Part shown: one piece after another, positions 17,613-25,315 of the stretch | How the letters are laid out: each line of letters opens with the position of its first letter | How positions within the stretch are numbered: position 1 is the first letter of the stretch | Assembly (NCBI GenBank): GCA_023457715.1 | Contig: JAEWKR010000092.1 | Location: 12,067-76,066, forward strand | Direction of reading: 5' to 3' | Source: Verrucomicrobiota bacterium | Lineage (GTDB): Bacteria > Verrucomicrobiota > Verrucomicrobiia > Opitutales > Opitutaceae | Length of the DNA stretch: 64,000 nt | Notes under the pieces: model-generated | Told to the model about the DNA's origin: nothing | What the model saw: only the letters and a program-made list of their open reading frames with translations | Database searches by the model: none | Program-made: the position numbers and the translations under genes

Positions 17613-18482
17613 ATGCTCATCCTGCTCGGAACAGTCCTCGTCTTTGCGGCCGCGCTGGGCGGATTCATGATCGGCGGGGGGCATCCCATGGTTCTCGTCG
17701 CCGCCTATGGCGAGTTCGTGTCGATCTTCGGCATCGCGCTGGGCGCCTTGATCATCGCCAGCCCGGGCCACGTCCTGAAGGACATGCTGGGCAAGCTGAA
17801 GCTGGCGGTGTCCGGCAAGGACATCGGCCGGGCTGAATTCACCGAATTGTTGAAGCTGCTTTATGAGGTCTTCATGGTGGGCCGCCGCAACGGCCTCATC
17901 GCCCTGGAGGAACACGTCCTCGAGCCCGAGCGCAGCGCGATCTTCAAACGCTACCCGAGCGTCCTGAGCCACCCGGCCCGGCTGGAATTCATCTGCAACG
18001 GCCTCAAGCCGGTGATCGACGGCAAGATCAAGCCGGACCAGTTGGAAAACCTCATGTCCGCCGAGCTGGACTCCAAGTCGACGGAAGCGGACCACTCGGT
18101 CCACATCCTCCAGCTGGTCGGTGACTCGCTTCCCGGCATCGGGATCGTCGCCGCGGTGCTTGGCATCATCAATACGATGAACTCGATCTCCGACGGCCCT
18201 GAAAAGGTCGGGGCGCACGTCGCCGCCGCCCTCGTCGGCACGCTGCTCGGCGTGTTTGCCGCCTACGGCCTGGTCAACCCGCTGGCCAACCGGATCAAAT
18301 TCAACAACGCCTCGGACGAGCAGTGCCTCCGGTGCATCATGCAGGCCATCGCGGGCTTCGCGAAGGGCCTGGCGCCCATGACGGCGGTGGAGGTCGCGCG
18401 CCGTTCGCTCGACAGCCACGTGCAGCCCAACGGCGCGGCGCTCGAGGCAGCCCTGAAGTCGCTGTCGACCAGCGCGAAATAA
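17613..18482 (+). CDS. motA: Flagellar stator protein MotA
   Basis: 289 residues, four membrane helices. The N-terminal helix MLILLGTVLVFAAALGGFMIGGGH, the cytoplasmic loop containing RRNGLIALEEHV, and the third helix with the conserved proline (DSLPGIGIVAAVLGIINTM) are all present. MotA5MotB2 conducts ions to drive rotation. Start ATG 17613 lies 10 bases after the fliA stop. Confidence 0.97.
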   Translation: MLILLGTVLVFAAALGGFMIGGGHPMVLVAAYGEFVSIFGIALGALIIASPGHVLKDMLGKLKLAVSGKDIGRAEFTELLKLLYEVFMVGRRNGLIALEEHVLEPERSAIFKRYPSVLSHPARLEFICNGLKPVIDGKIKPDQLENLMSAELDSKSTEADHSVHILQLVGDSLPGIGIVAAVLGIINTMNSISDGPEKVGAHVAAALVGTLLGVFAAYGLVNPLANRIKFNNASDEQCLRCIMQAIAGFAKGLAPMTAVEVARRSLDSHVQPNGAALEAALKSLSTSAK

Positions 18483-18498
18483 CCGCCGGACCGCGCTC

Positions 18499-19332
18499 AT
18501 GGCCAAGAAGAAGAACGCTCATCACGGCGGCGCGTGGAAGGTCGCCTACGCGGACTTCGTCACGGCCATGATGGCGCTCTTCATGGTGCTGTGGATCTCG
18601 GCGCAGGAGCCGGAGATCGTCCTGGCGACGTCGCAGTATTTCAAGAACCCGTTCCTCGCCGCGGCGGCCGAGGCGACCACCGGGGTGATGCCTTTCAACA
18701 ACAAGCGCTCCGCACCCAATCAGGATGCGGACCGGGGCTCGGGCGGCCAGCAGAAGGATGGCGGCAGCGAGAAGGCGATGAAGCTCACGCTGCTCAACAG
18801 CGTGGCGGCCGATTTCTACCGGTTGCTGCACCTCGACGACAATCTGGCGGAAAAACCGATCGACGTGGAGATCTCCGCCGACGGCCTGCGGGTCACGCTG
18901 TTCAACCGCGGCGACAAACCGCTGTTCGTCGGCGATTCCGCCACGCTCACGGAGTGGGGTTCCTTTGTGATGCAGAACCTCGCCTGGGTGATCGACCATC
19001 ATCGCTTCAAGGTCGTGATCGACGGGCATACGCGGGCCAACGTGACCTATTCCCGGGACGACTACTCCGGCTGGGAACTGTCGTCCGACCGCGCCCTGGC
19101 GGCCCGGCGCGCGCTGGTCCATTACGCCGTCGACTCCGCACAGATCGAACGTGTCACCGGGTACGGCGACACGCGACCGCTGCCCGGCCTCGCGCCGGAT
19201 GCGCCGGCCAATCATCGCATCGCCCTGAGCCTCAGCCTGTCGACCCGTTCGTTCAAGGATCTGAAGCTCGTCGAGCAGCCCAACGTCGAAAGTCCCGCTT
19301 CCCCGTCCACCTCCGCCCGTCCCACGTCATGA
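18499..19332 (+). CDS. motB: Flagellar stator protein MotB
   Basis: 277 residues. After a basic start, the single membrane helix carries the ion-binding aspartate in VAYADFVTAMMALFMVLWI (Asp19). The C-terminal OmpA-like peptidoglycan-binding domain (about 150-255) includes VIDGHTRANV and GYGDTRPL. The tyrosine before the Asp (AYADF) is the usual proton-type MotB pattern, but ion type cannot be settled by sequence reading alone. The stop overlaps the next start. Confidence 0.97.
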   Translation: MAKKKNAHHGGAWKVAYADFVTAMMALFMVLWISAQEPEIVLATSQYFKNPFLAAAAEATTGVMPFNNKRSAPNQDADRGSGGQQKDGGSEKAMKLTLLNSVAADFYRLLHLDDNLAEKPIDVEISADGLRVTLFNRGDKPLFVGDSATLTEWGSFVMQNLAWVIDHHRFKVVIDGHTRANVTYSRDDYSGWELSSDRALAARRALVHYAVDSAQIERVTGYGDTRPLPGLAPDAPANHRIALSLSLSTRSFKDLKLVEQPNVESPASPSTSARPTS

Positions 19333-19571
19333 AGTCGTTTCTGCAGGGTAAGAAGTCTCTCAATACCGGCCCGCTGCGGCCGCCCGGCCATGCGCCCGCG
19401 GCGCCGGCCCGTCCGCATGCGCACGGCGGTAACATTTCCGTGGTGACGCCCGGCGCTTCCAGCGCGCACGTCGAAGTCGTGAAGGAAGGCGACAAGGTGG
19501 TCCGGCTCATCGTCACCTGCGTCTGCGGCGAGAAGGTCGAGATCGAGTGCCTGTATACCGCGGGGAGTTGA
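19329..19571 (+). CDS. Small Cys-containing protein after motB
   Basis: 80 residues. The first half is basic and Pro/Ala/His-rich; the second half ends VVRLIVTCVCGEKVEIECLYTAG with a Cys-x-Cys and a third Cys that could bind metal. ATG 19329 overlaps the motB stop (ATGA), so it is probably translationally coupled. The family is not one I can name. It is the last gene of the fliA-motAB stretch before a 489-bp repeat-filled gap. Confidence 0.6.
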   Translation: MKSFLQGKKSLNTGPLRPPGHAPAAPARPHAHGGNISVVTPGASSAHVEVVKEGDKVVRLIVTCVCGEKVEIECLYTAGS

Positions 19572-19572
19572 G

Positions 19573-19910
19573 CGGCCGGAGGGCGAAGGGCCGGAGGGCC
19601 GGAGGGCCGGAGGGCCAGAGGGCCGGAGGGCCGGAGGGCCAGAGGGCCGGAAGGCCAGAGGGCCGGAGGGCCAGAGGGCCGGAGGGCGGAGCTGAAAGGC
19701 TGAAAGGCTGAAAGGCTGAGATCGGAGGTGCGGCGGTCGGAGTTGCCGTATCTCAAATTTCAAATCTCAAATCTCAAATCCCGGCGCAGCCGGTCCGCCA
19801 GAGGGCCAGAGCTGAAAAGCTGAAAAGCTGAGATGCTGAAATCAGAGGTGCGGCACGAGCTGCCGCATCTCAAATTTCAAATCTCAAATCTCAAATCCCG
19901 GCGCAGCCGG
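19573..19910. repeat. Octamer array plus two copies of a composite hairpin repeat
   Basis: About fourteen degenerate octamers near GGCCGGAG/GGCCAGAG (19573-19690), three near CTGAAAGG (19691-19714), then two copies of a composite element: a GCGGC-loop-GCCGY core, heptamers near ATCTCAA, and CCCGGCGCAGCCGG (copies about 19715-19793 and 19808-19910). A third copy lies at 33001-33125. The arm before the core (ending GGTGCGGCA in copy 2) pairs with the arm after it. No gene is visible here. Confidence 0.8.
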
Positions 19911-19949
19911 GTAAATCCTGCCGCGGCGGGCGGGGTCCCGAGCGAGGTC

Positions 19950-19978
19950 CCCGTGGCAAAAACTGCCCCACGGGTTTT
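19950..19978 (+). terminator. Possible intrinsic terminator before flgF
   Basis: CCCGTGG (19950-19956) and CCACGGG (19968-19974) form a 7-bp stem with an 11-base loop, followed by TTTT (19975-19978). It would end transcription from the fliA-motAB unit before the flgF promoter. The short T-run makes efficiency uncertain. Confidence 0.5.
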
Positions 19979-20030
19979 GTGGAAGTTTATTCGCCGGAAG
20001 AGCAGTGACTTACGTCTCGGTTGAGCAGGT

Positions 20031-20046
20031 CGGCACGGGGTTGGCT
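20031..20046 (+). promoter_or_regulatory. Sigma-54-like promoter before flgF
   Basis: CGGCACGGGGTTGGCT: GG (20032-20033) and GC (20044-20045) are 10 bases apart, and 14 of 16 positions fit TGGCACGRNNNTTGCW. The predicted transcription start would be near 20057, about 4 bases before the flgF ATG, leaving no room for a ribosome-binding site. The same geometry is seen before flhB. Confidence 0.4.
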
Positions 20047-20060
20047 TATTCGGCCCCGAC

Positions 20061-20807
20061 ATGAATATCGGCCTCTACCAAAGCGCATCCGCCCTCAGCG
20101 CGCTTGAGCGTTGGCAGGATGCCGTGGCCCAGAATATCACGTCCAGCGATACGAACGGTTTCCGCAAGCGGACCACCAATTTCTCGACTACCACCGCGGG
20201 CCAGATCCAGACCGACCCGGGTCCCCGGGCCGGCAGCGACACGGTGTTCCAGACGCTTTTCCCGAAGGTCAACACCGCGATCAGCTTCACGACGGGTCAG
20301 ACCCAGCCCACGCGGCGCGAGCTCGACATCGCCATCCAGGGCGACGGCTTCTTCGAGATTCAGATGCCCGACGGTTCCCGGGCCTACACGCGCAATGGCG
20401 AGTTCCGGCTCAGCAGCGATCGCACGCTCATGGCCGGCCCGGGGCAGGTGATGACGGAGGCCGGTGCGCCGATCACGCTGCTGCAGAACGGCCAGCCGCT
20501 GGTGATGAACCGCGATGGCACGCTGTTCCAGGGCGACGTGGCGATCGGACGTCTGTCCGTCCAGCGTTTCGCCGACCCGTCCCGCCTGATTCCCGGCGCC
20601 GGCGGCTTCTTCATCCCGAGTCCCGGCATGGAGCCGGAACCCGTGGAGGAACCGGAACTGATGCAGGGCTACCTCGAGAGCAGCAACGTGACGCCGCTGC
20701 GCGAGATGGTCGACCTGGTCCTGATTTCCCGTGCCTACGAGGCCAACCAAAAAATCATCAGCACGATCGAGCAGCAGATGCAGAAGACGCTCGAGGCGCT
20801 GGGCTGA
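20061..20807 (+). CDS. flgF: Flagellar proximal rod protein FlgF
   Basis: 248 residues of the FlgF/FlgG family. N-terminus MNIGLYQSASALSALERWQDAVAQNI aligns with the rod-protein helix, the core has LDIAIQGDGFFEIQMPDGSRAYTRNGEF, and the C-terminus LMQGYLESSNVTPLREMVDLVLISRAYEANQKI closes the family pattern. Being the shorter and less canonical of two adjacent rod genes and lying upstream, it is called FlgF. It probably opens the second flagellar operon. Confidence 0.9.
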   Translation: MNIGLYQSASALSALERWQDAVAQNITSSDTNGFRKRTTNFSTTTAGQIQTDPGPRAGSDTVFQTLFPKVNTAISFTTGQTQPTRRELDIAIQGDGFFEIQMPDGSRAYTRNGEFRLSSDRTLMAGPGQVMTEAGAPITLLQNGQPLVMNRDGTLFQGDVAIGRLSVQRFADPSRLIPGAGGFFIPSPGMEPEPVEEPELMQGYLESSNVTPLREMVDLVLISRAYEANQKIISTIEQQMQKTLEALG

Positions 20808-20880
20808 TGAGACCGCCCCATTGGTCCCCATGACTTCCCCAGACAGACAACCGCAATCACGACTGCATGGCCGAGCCCGC

Positions 20881-20903
20881 ATTGGGGGCGGGCCGGCCCC
20901 AAT
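20881..20903 (+). other. Hairpin in the flgF-flgG gap
   Basis: ATTGGGG (20881-20887) and CCCCAAT (20897-20903) form a 7-bp GC-rich stem with a 9-base loop in the 165-bp flgF-flgG gap, followed by only TT. It could attenuate or protect the transcript. Nothing else is recognisable in this gap. Confidence 0.3.
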
Positions 20904-20972
20904 TTCGTCCGTCACCGTGGCGCTGGTCGTCGCCGCCCGCCCGACGCCGGTCGCGTCCTCGCTCCTCCCGTC

Positions 20973-21755
20973 ATGAACCTTTCGCTCTACTCGGCCGCCA
21001 CCGGCATGGAGGCGCAACAGCTGAACCTGAACACGATCGCCAACAACCTGGCGAACGTGAACACGCCCGGATTCAAGCGCAGCAAGATCGAGTTCCAGGA
21101 TCTGCTCTACCAGACGCCCCGCGCGTCCGGCGCCGATTCCGGCGGCGGCAACCTGGTTCCGACCGGCATCGAGGTGGGCAACGGCTCCCGCGTGGCTGCA
21201 ACGGCGAAGGTCTTCACCCAGGGCCAGCTCACCGCGACGGGCGAAAAGCTCGACATCGCGATCCAGGGCGACGGGTTCTACGAAATTCAGCGCCCGGACG
21301 GCACCCGTGGTTACACCCGCGACGGTTCCTTCAAGCTCAACGCCCAGGGCCAGGTCGTGACGGCCGACGGCATGCCGGTGCTCAGTGGCATGCAGCCGAT
21401 TCCGCCCGGCGCCACGTCCGTGTCCGTGTCGCAGGACGGCCAGGTGACCGTGCAGACGGCCAATGGCACGCAGACTTTCTCGCTCCAGCTCGCCCGGTTC
21501 GCGAATCCCGCGGGCCTGCGCAGCATGGGCGGCAATCTTTACGAGGAAACCGCGGCGAGCGGCACCCCTGAACTCGGTCGTCCCGGCGAACAGGGCTTCG
21601 GCCAGACCATCCAGGGCTACGTCGAGAATTCCAACGTCAACATCGTTGAGGAAATGGTGGGGCTGATCCTCGCCCAGCGCGCCTACGAGATCAATTCGAA
21701 GTCCATCCAGACTTCGGACGAGATGCTCCAGAACGTGGCGAACATGAAGCGATGA
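20973..21755 (+). CDS. flgG: Flagellar distal rod protein FlgG
   Basis: 260 residues, the exact usual size. N-terminus has MEAQQLNLNTIANNLANVNTPGFKRSKIEFQDLLYQ, the core LDIAIQGDGFYEIQRPDGTRGYTRDGSFKLN, and the end GYVENSNVNIVEEMVGLILAQRAYEINSKSIQTSDEMLQ, all standard FlgG. It builds the distal rod through the L and P rings. Stop overlaps the flgA ATG (21752-21755). Confidence 0.97.
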   Translation: MNLSLYSAATGMEAQQLNLNTIANNLANVNTPGFKRSKIEFQDLLYQTPRASGADSGGGNLVPTGIEVGNGSRVAATAKVFTQGQLTATGEKLDIAIQGDGFYEIQRPDGTRGYTRDGSFKLNAQGQVVTADGMPVLSGMQPIPPGATSVSVSQDGQVTVQTANGTQTFSLQLARFANPAGLRSMGGNLYEETAASGTPELGRPGEQGFGQTIQGYVENSNVNIVEEMVGLILAQRAYEINSKSIQTSDEMLQNVANMKR

Positions 21756-22480
21756 GCCGCGTGGTCCTTCTCTTCCTCGGGCTGCTCTCCGCCCCCGCGT
21801 TCGCCCAGGACGCCGGCGCGCCGGTCTCCGCGATCGCTCCGGCGGCCACCTCGACCCTGACGCGCGAGGCGCTGCTCGAGACCGTCGGGCGCGACCTGAC
21901 GGCGCACTTCAATCTCGATGGGGACCTGGTTCTCGAACTGCTGCGTCCGTGGACGCCTCCGTCCGCCCCGGCGGCGCAATGGCAGATCGCCCTCGTCGAT
22001 TATCCGACCACCGCGACCTCGTCGATGATCCTTCGCTGCCGCATCGCCGCGGATGGCGTCGTGGTCGCCGAGCCGACGATCGTGCTCCGCGCGTCGTTGT
22101 GGCGGGATGTCTGGGTCACGCGTTCGACGCTGACCGCCGGCAACACGTTTGACGCGGCGGACCTCGAAACCCGCCGCGTGGACATGTTCCGCGAGCGTGA
22201 CTCGCTCCCCGCCACCATCGGCGACCGTTCGTACATCTTCGCCCGCGGCGTCGCGGCCGGCCGGGTGCTCACCTGGCGCGACATCACGCGCCGGCCCCTC
22301 GTCCGCAAAGGTGAGGCCGTCGAGGTCTCCGCCGTGGATGGCTCGCTCGTCGTCACCATGAAGGCGGTGGCGATGGAGAATGGCGCGCAGGGTGACACCG
22401 TGCGCGTCCGCAATCCGGATTCCCGCAAAGATTTTGCCGCTCTTGTCGTCGATGAAAACCGCGTCCAAGTCCGCTTCTAA
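21752..22480 (+). CDS. flgA: P-ring assembly chaperone FlgA
   Basis: 242 residues with a signal peptide (about 1-19, LLFLGLLSAPAFAQ). The C-terminal SAF-type domain has AAGRVLTWRDITRRPLVRKGEAVEV and ends GDTVRVRNPDSRKDFAALVVDENRVQVRF, the FlgA signature. It works in the periplasm on P-ring assembly. The 3' end overlaps flgH by 29 bp. Confidence 0.93.
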   Translation: MSRVVLLFLGLLSAPAFAQDAGAPVSAIAPAATSTLTREALLETVGRDLTAHFNLDGDLVLELLRPWTPPSAPAAQWQIALVDYPTTATSSMILRCRIAADGVVVAEPTIVLRASLWRDVWVTRSTLTAGNTFDAADLETRRVDMFRERDSLPATIGDRSYIFARGVAAGRVLTWRDITRRPLVRKGEAVEVSAVDGSLVVTMKAVAMENGAQGDTVRVRNPDSRKDFAALVVDENRVQVRF

Positions 22481-23138
22481 GCCCCAGGGCCCGGTGGCCC
22501 GTGGCTCCTCCCGCCCGACCGGGCTGGTGGCGGCGCTGGCGTACGCCGCGGTCGCACTGGCGGTGCTGGGCCTCGTGGCCGGCACGGCGCGAGCGGACTC
22601 GATCTGGCCGGCGGGTCGCTCGATCAACAGCATGTTCGGCGACCGGCGCGCCGGCTCGGCGGGCGACATCCTCACCATCATCGTGGCGGAGTCGGTGGCC
22701 GCGCAGAACAGCCAGTCGAAGAAGTCGACCCGGCAGTCCTCGATGGAGGATGCGGTCGAGAAGTTCATTTTCAGCGGCCTGGCCGCCCACCGCGGCGAGA
22801 TGCCCGGCCTCAGCGTGGCCGGCAAGTCGTCGTATGCAGGCGGTGGCGACATCAGCAATTCCCAGAGCCTGTCGTCGCGCGCCGCGGTGCTGGTGACCGA
22901 TGTCCTCCCGAACGGCAATCTGGTCATCGAAGGCGTGCGCGTCGTGCGCTTCGCCGGAGAGACGCAGTATGTGGTGCTGCATGGCCTGGTGCGTCCGGAC
23001 GACATCGCCCGCGACAACACGGTCATTTCCTCGAACATCGCCGATGCCCGCGTGGAGTTCTACGCCGAAGGGGCTCTCACCGACGCGCAGAAGCGCGGCT
23101 GGCTGGCCAAGGCGTACGAGAAGCTGCGGCCGTTCTAG
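22452..23138 (+). CDS. flgH: Flagellar L-ring protein FlgH
   Basis: 228 residues. Conserved stretches: SINSMFGDRRAGSAGDILTIIVAESVAAQN and VTDVLPNGNLVIEGVRVVRFAGETQYVVLHGLVRPDDI. It forms the outer-membrane bushing of the rod. The start at ATG 22452 (inside flgA) gives a long N-terminus with a hydrophobic segment (about 28-45) ending GTARADSIW. Enteric FlgH is a lipoprotein; no Cys is present near this cleavage region, so this one appears not to be lipidated. Confidence 0.95.
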   Translation: MKTASKSASKPQGPVARGSSRPTGLVAALAYAAVALAVLGLVAGTARADSIWPAGRSINSMFGDRRAGSAGDILTIIVAESVAAQNSQSKKSTRQSSMEDAVEKFIFSGLAAHRGEMPGLSVAGKSSYAGGGDISNSQSLSSRAAVLVTDVLPNGNLVIEGVRVVRFAGETQYVVLHGLVRPDDIARDNTVISSNIADARVEFYAEGALTDAQKRGWLAKAYEKLRPF

Positions 23139-23196
23139 ACACCCCGCTCCCGGATGCAGACGTAAAACGTTACTTTAGGAAGACCAAGGATTCAGG

Positions 23197-24393
23197 ATGA
23201 ACCCAGCAGGACGCACTCTTTTCTCTCTTACCCGACTCACCAGCCCGGTGGGCGGGCAGCGTCATGCTTCGAGCCTGGACCGCGGGCGGCCGGCCCGCCT
23301 GGGATTCGCCTGGCTCTTCTCCCTTGCCTTCCTTTTCGCCTCTTCCGCATTCGCGGCCCGCGTCAAGGACCTGACCCTCGTTGAGGGCGGTCGCGACAAC
23401 CAGCTCGTCGGTTACGGCCTGGTCGTCGGCCTCGCGGGAGACGGTGACAGCAACGCGATCGCGACGCTGCGCTCGGTCGCCAATGTGCTGCAGCGCTACG
23501 GTCTCAGCGTGAACGCGAGCGACCTCAAGGCCAAGAACACGGCCGCGGTGATGGTCACCGCCGACATCGGCGCCTTTCTCAAGACCGGCGCCCGGATCGA
23601 TGTCCACGTCGCGTCCCTGGGCGATGCGAAGACGCTGCAGGGTGGGGTGCTCCTTCAGACGCCCCTCGTCGGCGGCGATGGCCGGGTCTACGCGGTGGCG
23701 CAGGGCCCGGTGGCCATCGGCGGGTTTTTCGGCGGCGCCGGCGGTGCCGGCGGTGCGACCGTGCAGAAGAACCATCCGACCACGGGCGTGATCAGCAACG
23801 GCGGGATCGTCGAACGCGAGATTCCCGCCCGCTTCGTGCAGGAGAACACGCTGCGCCTGCTGCTCCAGGCCCCGGATTTCACCACGGCCGCGCGGATGAC
23901 CGACGTGATCAACCGCCAGTGGCCGGCCTCCGCCAACGCGGTGGATGCCGCCACCATCAGTGTCACGATGCCGGCCAACTACCGGGGGCGCGACGTCGCC
24001 TTCATCGCCGAGCTCGGCCAGCTGGAGACCACGGTGGATACGCTGGCCCGCGTGGTGATCAACGAGCGCACCGGCACCATCGTCGCGACCTCGACCGTGC
24101 GGCTTTCCCAGGTGGCGATCGCCCACGGCTCCCTGACCATCACGGTGACCAACAACATGGGCGTGAGCCAGCCCGGACCCTTTGCACCGGGCGGACAGAC
24201 CGCCGCGGTGAATTCGACCCAGACCGACGTCAACGAGTCGCGCGGCGGCTTCTCGGTCCTCAATGAGCCGCCGACCATCGAACGCCTCGCCGCCGCCCTC
24301 AACGCGCTGGGCGTCTCCACGCGCGAGATGATGGCCATCTTCCAGAGTCTGAAACGGTCCGGCGCGCTCCAGGCTGATCTGGTGATCAACTGA
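23197..24393 (+). CDS. flgI: Flagellar P-ring protein FlgI
   Basis: 398 residues. A long N-terminus leads to a signal segment (about 39-53, WLFSLAFLFASSAFA) followed by ARVKDLTLVEGGRDNQLVGYGLVVGLAGDGD, the mature FlgI start. Conserved VINERTGTIVATSTVRLSQVAIAHGSLTITV is present. ATG 23197 has a purine-rich AAGGATTCAGG upstream; a shorter start is not seen near the signal peptide. It forms the peptidoglycan-level ring. Confidence 0.96.
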   Translation: MNPAGRTLFSLTRLTSPVGGQRHASSLDRGRPARLGFAWLFSLAFLFASSAFAARVKDLTLVEGGRDNQLVGYGLVVGLAGDGDSNAIATLRSVANVLQRYGLSVNASDLKAKNTAAVMVTADIGAFLKTGARIDVHVASLGDAKTLQGGVLLQTPLVGGDGRVYAVAQGPVAIGGFFGGAGGAGGATVQKNHPTTGVISNGGIVEREIPARFVQENTLRLLLQAPDFTTAARMTDVINRQWPASANAVDAATISVTMPANYRGRDVAFIAELGQLETTVDTLARVVINERTGTIVATSTVRLSQVAIAHGSLTITVTNNMGVSQPGPFAPGGQTAAVNSTQTDVNESRGGFSVLNEPPTIERLAAALNALGVSTREMMAIFQSLKRSGALQADLVIN

Positions 24394-24395
24394 CC

Positions 24396-24770
24396 ATGAA
24401 CGTCTCCGGCCTTTCCTCCCTGACCTCGATCGCCACGGCGCCGAATCCGGCGCACGAGCTGACTCCGGCTGAACGCAGCCGCGCGACGCAGCTCCGCGGC
24501 AGTGCCCTCCGCAACGCCGCCCCGGCCGCGCAGCGCGCCGCCGTCGCCGGCCAGTTCGAGGCCATCCTGGTGCGTCAGCTGCTCGGCAAGACGATCACCT
24601 CGATGATGGGCAAGGAAGGGGGCGCCTCGGCCAGCGTCTACGGGGACCTTTTGACGGATACATTCGCCCAGCAACTCAGCGCGGGGCAGGGCATGGGCCT
24701 CTCGCGCATGATCGAGCGCCAGTTGACCCCGCGGCAGCCGGCCGCTCCCGCCCCTGAAGGTTCCGCTTAA
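24396..24770 (+). CDS. flgJ: FlgJ-type rod-binding protein (no muramidase domain)
   Basis: 124 residues covering only the rod-scaffolding N-domain of FlgJ: AAVAGQFEAILVRQLLGKTITSM and ASVYGDLLTDTFAQQLSAGQGMGLSRMIERQL. The C-terminal glucosaminidase domain of enteric FlgJ is absent, so the wall-opening enzyme must be encoded elsewhere. It starts 3 bases after the flgI stop. Confidence 0.92.
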   Translation: MNVSGLSSLTSIATAPNPAHELTPAERSRATQLRGSALRNAAPAAQRAAVAGQFEAILVRQLLGKTITSMMGKEGGASASVYGDLLTDTFAQQLSAGQGMGLSRMIERQLTPRQPAAPAPEGSA

Positions 24771-24783
24771 ACCCTTTTCGTCC

Positions 24784-25281
24784 ATGACCACCGTCTGGCA
24801 AACCATCGCCGATCACCTTCGCGCCGAACTGGCCGAATACGGCGAACTCCTGCGCCTCTTCGAGGAACAGCAGAACAGCATCTTCAACCGTGAGCCGGAT
24901 TCCGTGCTGCACTATGCGAACGAGATCGAGGCGCAGGCGTACCGGCTGGCCGAGCGGCGCACCGCGCGGGAGACCGCCGTGGCCGAATTCGCCGCCGCGC
25001 ATGGCCAGCCGGGCTCCAGCTCCCTGCGCGCCCTGCTCCCGTTGGTCGAGCCCGATGCCCGGCCCCTGATCGAGGCCCTCGTCAACGAGGTCAACGCTCT
25101 CCTGCACCGCGTGCGCCGCACCAGCCGCCACAACCAGACGCTGCTCACCCGCACGGTCGAGATGAACCAGGAGACCATGCAGCAGCTCCGCCCGCAGGCG
25201 TTCACCAAGACCTACTCGCCGGCCGGCCGCGTTTCCGTCGCGACGAACCGCCCGCAGTCGACGCTCCAGGTCACGGGCTGA
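24784..25281 (+). CDS. flgN: Flagellar export chaperone FlgN
   Basis: 165 residues, mostly helical. LRAELAEYGELLRLFEEQQNSIFNREPDSVLHYANEIEAQ matches the FlgN N-terminal pattern, and the C-terminal half (LLHRVRRTSRHNQTLLTRTVEMNQE) fits the second helical part. FlgN delivers FlgK and FlgL to the export gate; its place just before flgK supports the call. Confidence 0.88.
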   Translation: MTTVWQTIADHLRAELAEYGELLRLFEEQQNSIFNREPDSVLHYANEIEAQAYRLAERRTARETAVAEFAAAHGQPGSSSLRALLPLVEPDARPLIEALVNEVNALLHRVRRTSRHNQTLLTRTVEMNQETMQQLRPQAFTKTYSPAGRVSVATNRPQSTLQVTG

Positions 25282-25315
25282 TCCTCGCTCCCCCCTTTTC
25301 TCAAACTTCCCCGCC

